A DNA stretch of 12,385 nucleotides, taken from assembly GCA_021797415.1 (NCBI GenBank), contig JAJZZT010000142.1, positions 1 to 12,385 of the forward strand, in the 5' to 3' direction. Shown one piece after another: positions 1 through 5,927 of this stretch; within the stretch, counting starts at the first letter, position 1, and every line of letters begins with the position of its first letter. Source of the stretch: Bacillota bacterium (GTDB lineage: Bacteria > Bacillota > Bacilli > Alicyclobacillales > SLC66). The notes under the pieces were generated by a model. That model searched no databases. It was not told the origin of the DNA and saw only the letters and a program-made list of their open reading frames with translations. The position numbers and the translations under genes were made by a program.

Positions 1-192
1 ACGGTTGAACCAATTGACAAGGTAGACTTCCGCATTTTCAACCGGACCGCCGTTGTGCGACTCCCACAGGGAGAGTTGCTGCACCGGCGCCGATGCCGAT
101 GCCGCCGAAGGAATGGCTCCCGTCCACGCGTAACTCGCGGCCGCGACTCCCGCCAAACCGACGACCAACGGTACGAGAAACTTGGCTTTCAT
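1..192 (-). CDS. Sugar ABC transporter solute-binding protein, N-terminal part only
   Basis: The first 64 codons are visible; the rest lies beyond the left edge. The ATG is preceded by a purine-rich GGGGGTG about 8 nt upstream. Residues 1-35 form a signal peptide: K2 and K4, a hydrophobic stretch (about 5-22), then an Ala/Ser-rich segment with A-S-A at 31-33. The mature start includes LSLWESHNGG followed by LVNWFN, which matches the opening beta-strand and helix of family 1 carbohydrate-binding proteins (known for the family). It is the last visible gene of the operon, after both permeases, so it should deliver sugar to them outside the membrane. Oddly, there is no cysteine anywhere in the visible part, so no lipobox, whereas Gram-positive binding proteins are usually lipoproteins. 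The substrate cannot be told. Confidence 0.8.
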   Translation of the reverse strand, partial: MKAKFLVPLVVGLAGVAAASYAWTGAIPSAASASAPVQQLSLWESHNGGPVENAEVYLVNWFNR

Positions 193-334
193 GATTTTGC
201 ACCCCCGCATTGGATGATGGACATCGTTTCGACTGCACTTTTTTCAGAATTGCGTTTCTCTCTCGCGGATCCAGTACGACCGGCCCCCGCGCCACACATC
301 CCCCCTCTCGTCTCTCTTTACGCACAGACGGGAC

Positions 335-1147
335 TCAGTCTTTGAATCCCTGATCTCCGCCCGCCACGGCGGTGACGATATGTTTTTGCGTGAATAAAAA
401 CACGATGACGATCGGCAGGATGGCGAGCAGGGCGGCGGACGTCAGTTCTCTCCAGTTGGACTGGTATGTTTGCATGTAATGGGTCAGCGCCAGTTCGATC
501 GGGTCGATCGCGGTCGAATTGGTCATGATGAGCGGCCATTGGAACTGGTTCCAGGACGAAATGAACGTCAGCAGCGTCACCGTGGCGACGGCGGGCCGCG
601 CAAGCGGAACGGCGACCCGCCGGATGTAGGTCCATGTGCTCACGTTTTCGATGCGGGCGATTTCGCGATAGCTTGTCGGGAGTTTCATAAAATACTGACG
701 GAACAGAAAGATGCCGGATGTATTGGCCATGAAGGGCACGATGAGCCCGGCGTAGTTATTGAGCAGATGCAGGTGGAACATGACCACGTACTGCGGCACC
801 AGCAAGGCCTGGGCGGGGAGCATCATGACGCCGAGGATGAGGTAAAAGAACAGTTGCTTCCCCGGCATCCGCACCTCGGCGAGCGCATAGCCGGCAAGGG
901 CGCTGCTGACCAGCACGGAGACGATGGTGGCCGAAGTGATCAGCACGCTGTTGGCCAGGTAGCGAAGCCAGTGCGTCTGAGTCAGCACGGTCCACAGCGC
1001 GTGGAAATGAAAGGCGGGAACGAACACCGGAGGCAGGCTGTACGCTGCTCCGCGAGCTCCTGTCGCGATCACCAGAACCCAGTACACGGGCGCGACAAAC
1101 AGTAGAGCGACCAGTATGCGGGCGGCCGCAATTCCCCATTTTGCCAT
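335..1147 (-). CDS. Carbohydrate ABC transporter permease, MalG/UgpE-like
   Basis: Inner-membrane permease subunit of 270 residues, the usual length for MalG/UgpE-type proteins (binding-protein-dependent transport permease family). The sequence shows an N-terminal membrane segment (about 8-29), a short loop with the family-typical SLPP motif, then five more hydrophobic segments. The ATG has GAGGAGG 7 nt upstream. The EAA loop, which docks on the ATPase, is at 162-181: E162-I-A-R-I-E-N168-V-S, ending in V-P-L. The normally invariant glycine of EAA---G is Asn168 and the second residue is Ile rather than Ala, so the loop is atypical. The gene follows the MalF-like permease by 41 nt and precedes the binding protein by 142 nt in one minus-strand operon. 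Family assignment is firm; the sugar is unknown. Confidence 0.93.
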   Translation of the reverse strand: MAKWGIAAARILVALLFVAPVYWVLVIATGARGAAYSLPPVFVPAFHFHALWTVLTQTHWLRYLANSVLITSATIVSVLVSSALAGYALAEVRMPGKQLFFYLILGVMMLPAQALLVPQYVVMFHLHLLNNYAGLIVPFMANTSGIFLFRQYFMKLPTSYREIARIENVSTWTYIRRVAVPLARPAVATVTLLTFISSWNQFQWPLIMTNSTAIDPIELALTHYMQTYQSNWRELTSAALLAILPIVIVFLFTQKHIVTAVAGGDQGFKD

Positions 1148-1188
1148 TTCGGTTCCTCCTCAGGGACAGGGGATAAAGTCTGCTTCCC

Positions 1189-2121
1189 TCAGCGGTAGAA
1201 GACGAAGCGGTCGGCGACCCATTTCTGCAGGAGCGCGAGTCCCAGAATCAGCACAAAGAGCATCAAGCTCATCGCCGACGCCAGCGAAAAGTGCTGGTAC
1301 AGAAATGCGGTCTGGTACACGAGCAGCGAATCGGTCGTCGTCGCGAACGCCGGTCCGCCGGCTCCGCCGTGCGGTCCGCCGGTGAGCGCATAGATCTGCG
1401 AAAAGGACTGCAGGGTGTTGATGGTCGAGAGGACGACGACGAAAAACGTGACAGGGCTGATCAAAGGCAGGATCACCCGGCGAAACAGATACCAGCGTTT
1501 TGCTCCGTCCACCTGAGCCGCCTCCAGAACAGACCGCGGCAGCGTCGCCAGCGCTCCCAGGAAGAGCACGGTGTACAGGCCCAACGAATGCCACAGGCTG
1601 TAGATGATGACCGACGGCATGGCCCAGTGAATGCTTGCGAGCCAACCCGGCTGCAGAAGATGAAAGAATCCGAGTATCGCGTTCAGGAGGCCGAATTGCG
1701 GATCAAACAGCCAGATCCAGATGATGGAGGTCGCGACGACGGGCGTGACGTGCGGCAGAAAGACCATGGAGCGCAGCACGCCGCCGCGCCGGGAGCGGAT
1801 GCCCTCGCGCAGCAACAGCGCCAGTCCGAGCGAGAGCAGCGTTGCGGCGGGCACCATCACCGCCGCGAAATACAGGCTGGTGAACAGTGCCTGCCAAAAG
1901 AGCGGCTGGGCGAAAAGAATCACGAAATTGCCGAGGCCGATGAACTGACTTTGCGAGGTGAAGATATTCCAGTGGAAAAACGAGATGTATGCCAGAAAAG
2001 CCGCCGGTGCGTAAAAGAAAACCAGAAAGACCAGCAGGCTTGGCAAAAGCAGCCCGAATCCCAGGATTGGTTCCAGTCTGTCGCGGAGGATGCCGCGCGG
2101 GCGTTCGATTGCGATGGCCAT
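1189..2121 (-). CDS. Carbohydrate ABC transporter permease, MalF/UgpA-like
   Basis: Membrane permease subunit of 310 residues that should form a heterodimer with the next gene's product. A hydrophobic N-terminal segment (about 20-45) is followed by the conserved FIGLGNF element and further membrane segments. The ATPase-docking loop is canonical: E200-A-A-Q-V-D-G-A ending in ILPLISP. The C-terminus has the common Ala/Gly-rich TGGP loop before the last two membrane segments. I start at ATG 2121 because GAGGAGG lies 7 nt upstream; a longer frame (to 2136, TTG) would run through that ribosome binding site. It lies 30 nt after the ATPase stop and 41 nt before the second permease, consistent with co-transcription. 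No oddity seen. Confidence 0.94.
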   Translation of the reverse strand: MAIAIERPRGILRDRLEPILGFGLLLPSLLVFLVFFYAPAAFLAYISFFHWNIFTSQSQFIGLGNFVILFAQPLFWQALFTSLYFAAVMVPAATLLSLGLALLLREGIRSRRGGVLRSMVFLPHVTPVVATSIIWIWLFDPQFGLLNAILGFFHLLQPGWLASIHWAMPSVIIYSLWHSLGLYTVLFLGALATLPRSVLEAAQVDGAKRWYLFRRVILPLISPVTFFVVVLSTINTLQSFSQIYALTGGPHGGAGGPAFATTTDSLLVYQTAFLYQHFSLASAMSLMLFVLILGLALLQKWVADRFVFYR

Positions 2122-2151
2122 CTTCTTCCTCCTCAAACGATTTAGCCGAGA

Positions 2152-3351
2152 TTACTTCGCCTTCTGCGCGTGGATTTTATCGCCGTTGCCCTGGGGGGCG
2201 TTGCGCAAGACCGCTTCCGGCACGGCGTGCACGTGCCCGGTTTTATTCGCAAACCGCAGACGCCGCTGTTGCTCGTCAAACCAGTGCAGGTGCGAAATAG
2301 GCGCGGTCAATTGGACTGTCGCACCGCGTTCCGGCACGGGCTGGCCGTGCTCGAGCACGAATGCCAGAGGATCGTCACCCCAGCGCGCGTGCACGTGACT
2401 GCGTGGGCCCAGTGTCTCCACATCGGTCACGCGCACGGAAAACTGGATGCCTTCCGTGCGCCCTGTTTCGGCAAATTCCGGGCGAAAGCCGAGCCAGCAT
2501 GCGGGCTGGGCAGCGAGCGTCTCCCATTCTTTTCTGTGCGCCTCAGGGTGTGTGATGGCCGCCCATTCGCCATGGCGGGGCGATGCGAGCGTCCAGTTTC
2601 CTTCTTTGCGGCAGACGCACGCGTGGATCGCATTCATCGGCGGCGAGCCGAAAAAACGCGCCACAAACAGCGTCGCGGGTTCGTGGTAGATCTCGGCCGG
2701 CGTGCCGATCTGATGGATTTCTCCCTGCTGCATGACGAGAATGCGGTCCGCCATGGTCATGGCCTCCACCTGGTCGTGTGTCACGTAGACCGTCGCTGTG
2801 CCCGTCTGTTCGTGCAGACGCCGCAGGTCCATGCGCATTTTTTCTCGCAATACGGCGTCCAGGTTGGAGAGCGGCTCATCCATCAGGAAGACGGCCGGCT
2901 GTCGCACAAGCGCGCGGCCGAGTGCGACGCGCTGCTTTTGTCCACCCGACAACTGGCCGGGTTTTTTCGCCAACATATCGTCCAGTTCGAGCAGCTTGGC
3001 GACCTCCCCAACCCGTTCCCTGACAGTCTGCTTCGGTGTCCGGGCGGCCTTCAGGCCGAACGCCAGGTTTTCAAACACCGTCAGATGGGGATAGAGCGCA
3101 TAGTTTTGAAATACCATTCCGACGTTTCGTTCTCCAGGGGACAGCGCCGCAGCATCCCGCCCTCCGAATTGGACCATGCCCGTCGTATGGCGTTCGAGTC
3201 CAGCCATGATGCGCAGCACGGTGGATTTCCCGCACCCGGACGGGCCGACGATGACGAGGAATTCACCCTGATTGACGGAAAAACTGATTCCGTGCAGGAC
3301 CGATTGCGCACCGTACTTTTTTGTCACGTTGTGAAAAGTGACCACATTCAT
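2152..3351 (-). CDS. Sugar ABC transporter ATP-binding protein, MsmX/UgpC/MalK family
   Basis: Cytoplasmic ATPase of 399 residues that energises sugar import. Motifs in order: Walker A GPSGCGKST at 36-44, Q-loop Q82 in FQNYALYPH, signature LSGGQKQR at 134-141, Walker B FLMDEP at 155-160 with E159 as catalytic base, D-loop SNLDA, and switch His192 in VTHDQ. A C-terminal OB/TOBE-type domain of about 150 residues follows (known for the MalK/UgpC clade). The start is ATG 3351, because GGGGAGG sits 7 nt upstream and homology to the family begins there. The reading frame stays open to 3711, but that extension crosses the promoter and repeats. It is the first gene of the minus-strand operon, an order (ATPase first) less common than binding protein first. 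MsmX-type ATPases can serve several transporters. Confidence 0.95.
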   Translation of the reverse strand: MNVVTFHNVTKKYGAQSVLHGISFSVNQGEFLVIVGPSGCGKSTVLRIMAGLERHTTGMVQFGGRDAAALSPGERNVGMVFQNYALYPHLTVFENLAFGLKAARTPKQTVRERVGEVAKLLELDDMLAKKPGQLSGGQKQRVALGRALVRQPAVFLMDEPLSNLDAVLREKMRMDLRRLHEQTGTATVYVTHDQVEAMTMADRILVMQQGEIHQIGTPAEIYHEPATLFVARFFGSPPMNAIHACVCRKEGNWTLASPRHGEWAAITHPEAHRKEWETLAAQPACWLGFRPEFAETGRTEGIQFSVRVTDVETLGPRSHVHARWGDDPLAFVLEHGQPVPERGATVQLTAPISHLHWFDEQQRRLRFANKTGHVHAVPEAVLRNAPQGNGDKIHAQKAK

Positions 3352-3366
3352 CTCACAGCCTCCCCA

Positions 3367-3405
3367 CAACCTTCTGTCAGACTCCATTATCCCGACGGAA
3401 GGTTG
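3367..3405 (-). repeat. Inverted repeat flanking the -10 and ending at the ATPase ribosome binding site
   Basis: Minus-strand arms CAACCTTCCGTC (3405-3394) and GACAGAAGGTTG (3378-3367) pair over 11 of 12 positions around a 15-nt loop that contains the predicted -10. The right arm directly abuts the GGGGAGG Shine-Dalgarno of the ATPase gene. If transcription starts just after that -10, only one arm is in the RNA, so it would act as a DNA operator. If transcription starts further upstream, it would be a leader hairpin next to the ribosome site. Confidence 0.4.
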
Positions 3406-3414
3406 CGCGTTGGT
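3386..3414 (-). promoter_or_regulatory. Predicted promoter of the sugar ABC operon, activator-dependent type
   Basis: On the minus strand GATAAT (3391-3386) is a 5/6 match to the -10 consensus, about 35 nt before the ATPase start codon. Exactly 17 bp upstream, where a -35 should be, the sequence is ACCAAC, which does not resemble TTGACA. Those six bases are the end of a 21-bp direct repeat (3409-3429). A good -10 with no -35, and a repeat on the -35 position, is the pattern of a promoter that needs an activator. This is inference from sequence only. Confidence 0.45.
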
Positions 3415-3462
3415 GTGGAATGGCTCTGCATCGGGTGATGAGTTGGTGTGGAATAGCTCTGC
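3409..3462 (-). promoter_or_regulatory. Pair of 21-bp direct repeats upstream of the ABC operon (probable regulator site)
   Basis: Copies at 3409-3429 and 3442-3462 match at 20 of 21 positions; on the minus strand the shared core is ATTCCACACCAAC preceded by GCAGAGC and one variable base. Start-to-start distance is 33 bp, about three helical turns, so both copies present the same face of DNA. The inner copy covers the -35 position of the predicted ABC promoter. This fits a cooperative activator. The nearest candidate regulator is the divergent OmpR-type protein, but no footprint can be inferred. Confidence 0.55.
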
Positions 3463-3594
3463 GTTTCGTAAAGGGCTGACAGGGAAGATTGAAGAGCATG
3501 TTGACGGATTGTAAAGGCGACTGCCCATGTCACCCTGTGCCCGGCCGCGCCGCCCCTTGTCGTCCGCCCGCGCGGGCTTCGGCGTTACATCTTC

Positions 3595-3622
3595 TTTTCC
3601 GATCGTTTTCCGATCATTCACA
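3595..3622 (+). promoter_or_regulatory. Tandem 11-bp-spaced repeats upstream of the response regulator (probable autoregulatory site)
   Basis: TTTTCCGATC occurs perfectly at 3595-3604 and again at 3606-3615, an 11-bp start-to-start spacing. Winged-helix OmpR/PhoB regulators are known to bind direct repeats with about 11-bp periodicity, one monomer per turn. TTCACA (3617-3622), 5/6 to the -35 consensus, follows at once, but the downstream -10 is weak (GTCTAC at 3640 or TACGCT at 3643). The site lies about 95 nt before the regulator's start codon. Autoregulation is inference. Confidence 0.5.
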
Positions 3623-3710
3623 AGAGCTTTACACGGCAGGTCTACGCTTAAGGGAAGCGGCGGGCATCGTTGGCGGCAAAGTTCTCTTGATGACCGGGGG
3701 GCGGGCTTCA

Positions 3711-4433
3711 ATGGCGAACGTGCTGATTGTTGAAGATGAGACGAGAACTGCGGATATTCTGCGATTGTATCTGGAACAAAACGGGCACGTCTGCGCCGTT
3801 TCTCACGATGGTCACGCGGGGCTGGGCAAAGCGCTGACCGAAGCGTATGATGTCATCCTGCTGGATCGCATGCTGCCGGGCGTGGACGGACTTCAGATCT
3901 GCCAGACGGTGAAATCACAGCGCGACCTCTATGTCATTTTGTTGACCGCCAAGGCGGGTGAGCAGGATCGGGTGGATGGGCTGGAGCAGGGGGCGGACGA
4001 TTACATCGTCAAACCGTTCAGCCTGCGCGAAGTGCTGGCCCGCGTAAATCGCCTGGTGGCCGTCCGTCTGCCGCGTTATGCGCTCTCTGTCGATTCTGAC
4101 CAGGTGATGCGCGTCGGAGACAGCCTGCTGGACGTGGCGGCGCACATGCTTCGAAGGGGGCGTGAAGAGGTGGCGCTCACGGCGACGGAATGTCTCATGC
4201 TGGCGCTGTTGGCGCGAAAGCCGGGCGTCGTGTGCAGCAAGAGCCAGTTGGCCTGCGCCGCGGAACTGATCGATGGGGATGACGGGTTCGATGAGGCGGC
4301 GGCGCACAAAGTGACCTCCCACATGAGCCACGTGCGGCGCAAGCTCTCAGAGGTTGATTGTTCGTGCCTGCTCCGGACAGTGCACAGCATCGGGTACAGG
4401 CTCCAGTGCCTGCCGTCCGATCTCCCGGAATAA
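3711..4433 (+). CDS. OmpR-family two-component response regulator
   Basis: Cytoplasmic DNA-binding regulator of 240 residues, typical length. Receiver domain (about 1-118): acidic pair E8-D9, phospho-acceptor D52 in LLDRMLPG, switch residues T79 and Y98, and K101 in the VKPF motif. The winged-helix effector domain (about 150-237) has the family's LTATE opening, VRRKL recognition-helix end and the HSIGYRL wing. The start is ATG 3711, which has a GGGGGGCGGG purine tract 4-5 nt upstream and begins directly at the first receiver strand; an in-frame ATG at 3690 and a frame open to 3489 add residues with no family counterpart. The stop overlaps the kinase start as TAATG, so the two are translationally coupled. 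Cognate targets may include the divergent ABC operon. Confidence 0.95.
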   Translation: MANVLIVEDETRTADILRLYLEQNGHVCAVSHDGHAGLGKALTEAYDVILLDRMLPGVDGLQICQTVKSQRDLYVILLTAKAGEQDRVDGLEQGADDYIVKPFSLREVLARVNRLVAVRLPRYALSVDSDQVMRVGDSLLDVAAHMLRRGREEVALTATECLMLALLARKPGVVCSKSQLACAAELIDGDDGFDEAAAHKVTSHMSHVRRKLSEVDCSCLLRTVHSIGYRLQCLPSDLPE

Positions 4434-5917
4434 TGGGAATCATGAGAATGGGACGCCCGGCGTCGGAATCGCTGCGCCTGCGCCTCATTCTCCTGTTTTG
4501 CGCGCTGGCCCTGCTGATCGGCGTCATGGACTTTGCGGCATCGCAGGTCATCGTCCAGCGGGAACTCGCCAATTATGCACATCACGTCCGGCAGGATCAG
4601 ATGAATGATTGGGCGGGTGTGCTGTCCGCGCTCTATCTGGAACATGGCGATTCGTGGAACTTCCTGCAGACGCGACCGTCCGGCGGGGCCATTTTCCCTG
4701 TCGACGGTCTGGTGCTCGGTCACACGGAGTACGTCATCCGCGCCGCGGGGCGTGTCATTGCCGCTTCTCCCGCCCATGCCCGGCCGCGGGCGTCGTGGTC
4801 GTCCAGTCCGATCGTCGCGTTGGGTGGGCGCGTGGGCACGCTCCTTGTGCGACCGTCCATCTCGCCGGCTCTCGCCCGCCTGAGCGGCCAGCTCTCCGGT
4901 TCGTTCGCGTGGCTGCAGGCGGGCTGTATCATCTTGGCTGTCGCGTTGTCCACCGCGCTTGCCATGCAGTTTCTCCGGCGCGTGTTGCGCCCGCTGGAAC
5001 AACTGGCGCGGGCGGCGCGGGGCATCACCCGGCAGGTTTTCGATCTGCCGCTTCCGGCGGCGCGGGACAGGGAGGTCGCGGATGTCCTGCACGCCTTTCG
5101 CACGATGCGGGGGTATCTGACAGAGGAGCAGGAGGCGCGTGAGAGACTGCTGGCGGACGTGATGCACGAATTGCGGACGCCGATGACGATCATGGCCAAT
5201 CAGATCGAATCGGTGCAACTCGGACTCTGCGACATGAAGGAAGAACAACTGTCCGTGCTGTACGACGAAGTGACCCGGATGGGCACCATTCTGAGCGATT
5301 TGCAGCAATTGAGCGACGCACGCGCGGGCGCCGTCAGGCTGGACTGTGCGTGGGTGGACGCGTTCGCGCTGCTCGTCGGCGTGCGGGAGCTGTTTTCGTC
5401 GGATTGTGCGCGGCGCGGCGTCACATGCGGGATTGACGGGCGTCCGGACGCGGTGTGGGTATGGATGGACCGCAGGCGAATGACGCAGGTGTTCGTGAAT
5501 CTGATGTCCAACGCGCTGCGCTTTGCGCCCGAAGGCGGAAAGATCGAATGGTCTCTCGGGCAGGAGCAAGCACGGGGTGAGCCGGCACACGGAGAGGGTA
5601 TGCGAGTCGGCGGTGCGCGGGGTGAGCCTGTGCGCGGTGAGCCTGCGCTCGCCGGCAGCGTGCAAACGGACCGTGTGCGGATTTCTATCCGCGACACGGG
5701 GCCGGGGATCGCGCCGGAACACCTGCCGCATCTATTTGACCGCTTCTACCGCGCGGACAATTCGCGCCGCCGGGACACCGGGGGTTCTGGATTGGGGTTG
5801 GCCATCGTCAAGGAGATCGTGGAGTTGCACGGGGGATCGGTGCAGGCGGCGAGCACGCCGGGGGACGGCGCGACATTCTGCGTCATCCTCCCTGTCGCCA
5901 GGCCCGGTGCGCGTTAA
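4433..5917 (+). CDS. Sensor histidine kinase, HAMP type
   Basis: Membrane sensor kinase of 494 residues, partner of the preceding regulator. TM1 about 14-36; an extracytoplasmic sensor region of about 120 residues; TM2 about 158-180; HAMP linker about 181-235; H-box MHELRTP with phospho-acceptor H245; N-box NLMSNALRFAP with N360; G1 box D421-T-G-P-G; F-box FDRFYRAD; G2 box GGSGLGLAIVKE. All catalytic residues are present. I chose ATG 4433, overlapping the regulator stop (TAATG); in-frame ATGs at 4442 and 4448 are possible and the ribosome site is weak for all, consistent with coupling. Between N- and G1-boxes, residues about 377-409 are an extra Gly/Glu/Pro-rich segment with three GEP repeats, built on a 15-bp tandem duplication (5621-5650). 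The sensor domain was not recognised, so the signal is unknown. Confidence 0.93.
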   Translation: MGIMRMGRPASESLRLRLILLFCALALLIGVMDFAASQVIVQRELANYAHHVRQDQMNDWAGVLSALYLEHGDSWNFLQTRPSGGAIFPVDGLVLGHTEYVIRAAGRVIAASPAHARPRASWSSSPIVALGGRVGTLLVRPSISPALARLSGQLSGSFAWLQAGCIILAVALSTALAMQFLRRVLRPLEQLARAARGITRQVFDLPLPAARDREVADVLHAFRTMRGYLTEEQEARERLLADVMHELRTPMTIMANQIESVQLGLCDMKEEQLSVLYDEVTRMGTILSDLQQLSDARAGAVRLDCAWVDAFALLVGVRELFSSDCARRGVTCGIDGRPDAVWVWMDRRRMTQVFVNLMSNALRFAPEGGKIEWSLGQEQARGEPAHGEGMRVGGARGEPVRGEPALAGSVQTDRVRISIRDTGPGIAPEHLPHLFDRFYRADNSRRRDTGGSGLGLAIVKEIVELHGGSVQAASTPGDGATFCVILPVARPGAR

Positions 5918-5927
5918 ACGGGAGGAA

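Larger units (their letters stand above)
3352..3710. other. Divergent intergenic control region, 359 bp, no convincing gene
   Basis: This gap separates the minus-strand ABC operon from the plus-strand two-component genes. Open frames run across it on both strands, but only as upstream extensions of the ATPase and response-regulator frames, without a ribosome site at their starts. It holds the ABC promoter and 33-bp-spaced repeats (left part), the 11-bp-spaced tandem repeats (3595-3615), and a GC-rich perfect palindrome GCCCGCGCGGGC at 3566-3577 of unknown meaning. Confidence 0.7.

Noticed and set aside
1291..2145. A 284-codon plus-strand frame opposite the MalF-like permease
   Set aside because: Very rich in Gln, Arg and Asp with no motif; antisense shadow of a conserved membrane protein.
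3566..3577. GCCCGCGCGGGC as a terminator
   Set aside because: No T tract on either side, and it lies between divergent genes where no terminator is needed.
3352..3711. N-terminal extension of the ATPase frame by 120 codons
   Set aside because: The extension crosses the promoter and direct repeats, has no family counterpart, and the ATG at 3351 has an excellent ribosome binding site.
4076..5731. A 551-codon open frame on the minus strand opposite the regulator and kinase genes
   Set aside because: It is Arg/His/Pro-rich with no recognisable domain and lies opposite two clearly conserved genes. Such frames arise from high-GC third positions.
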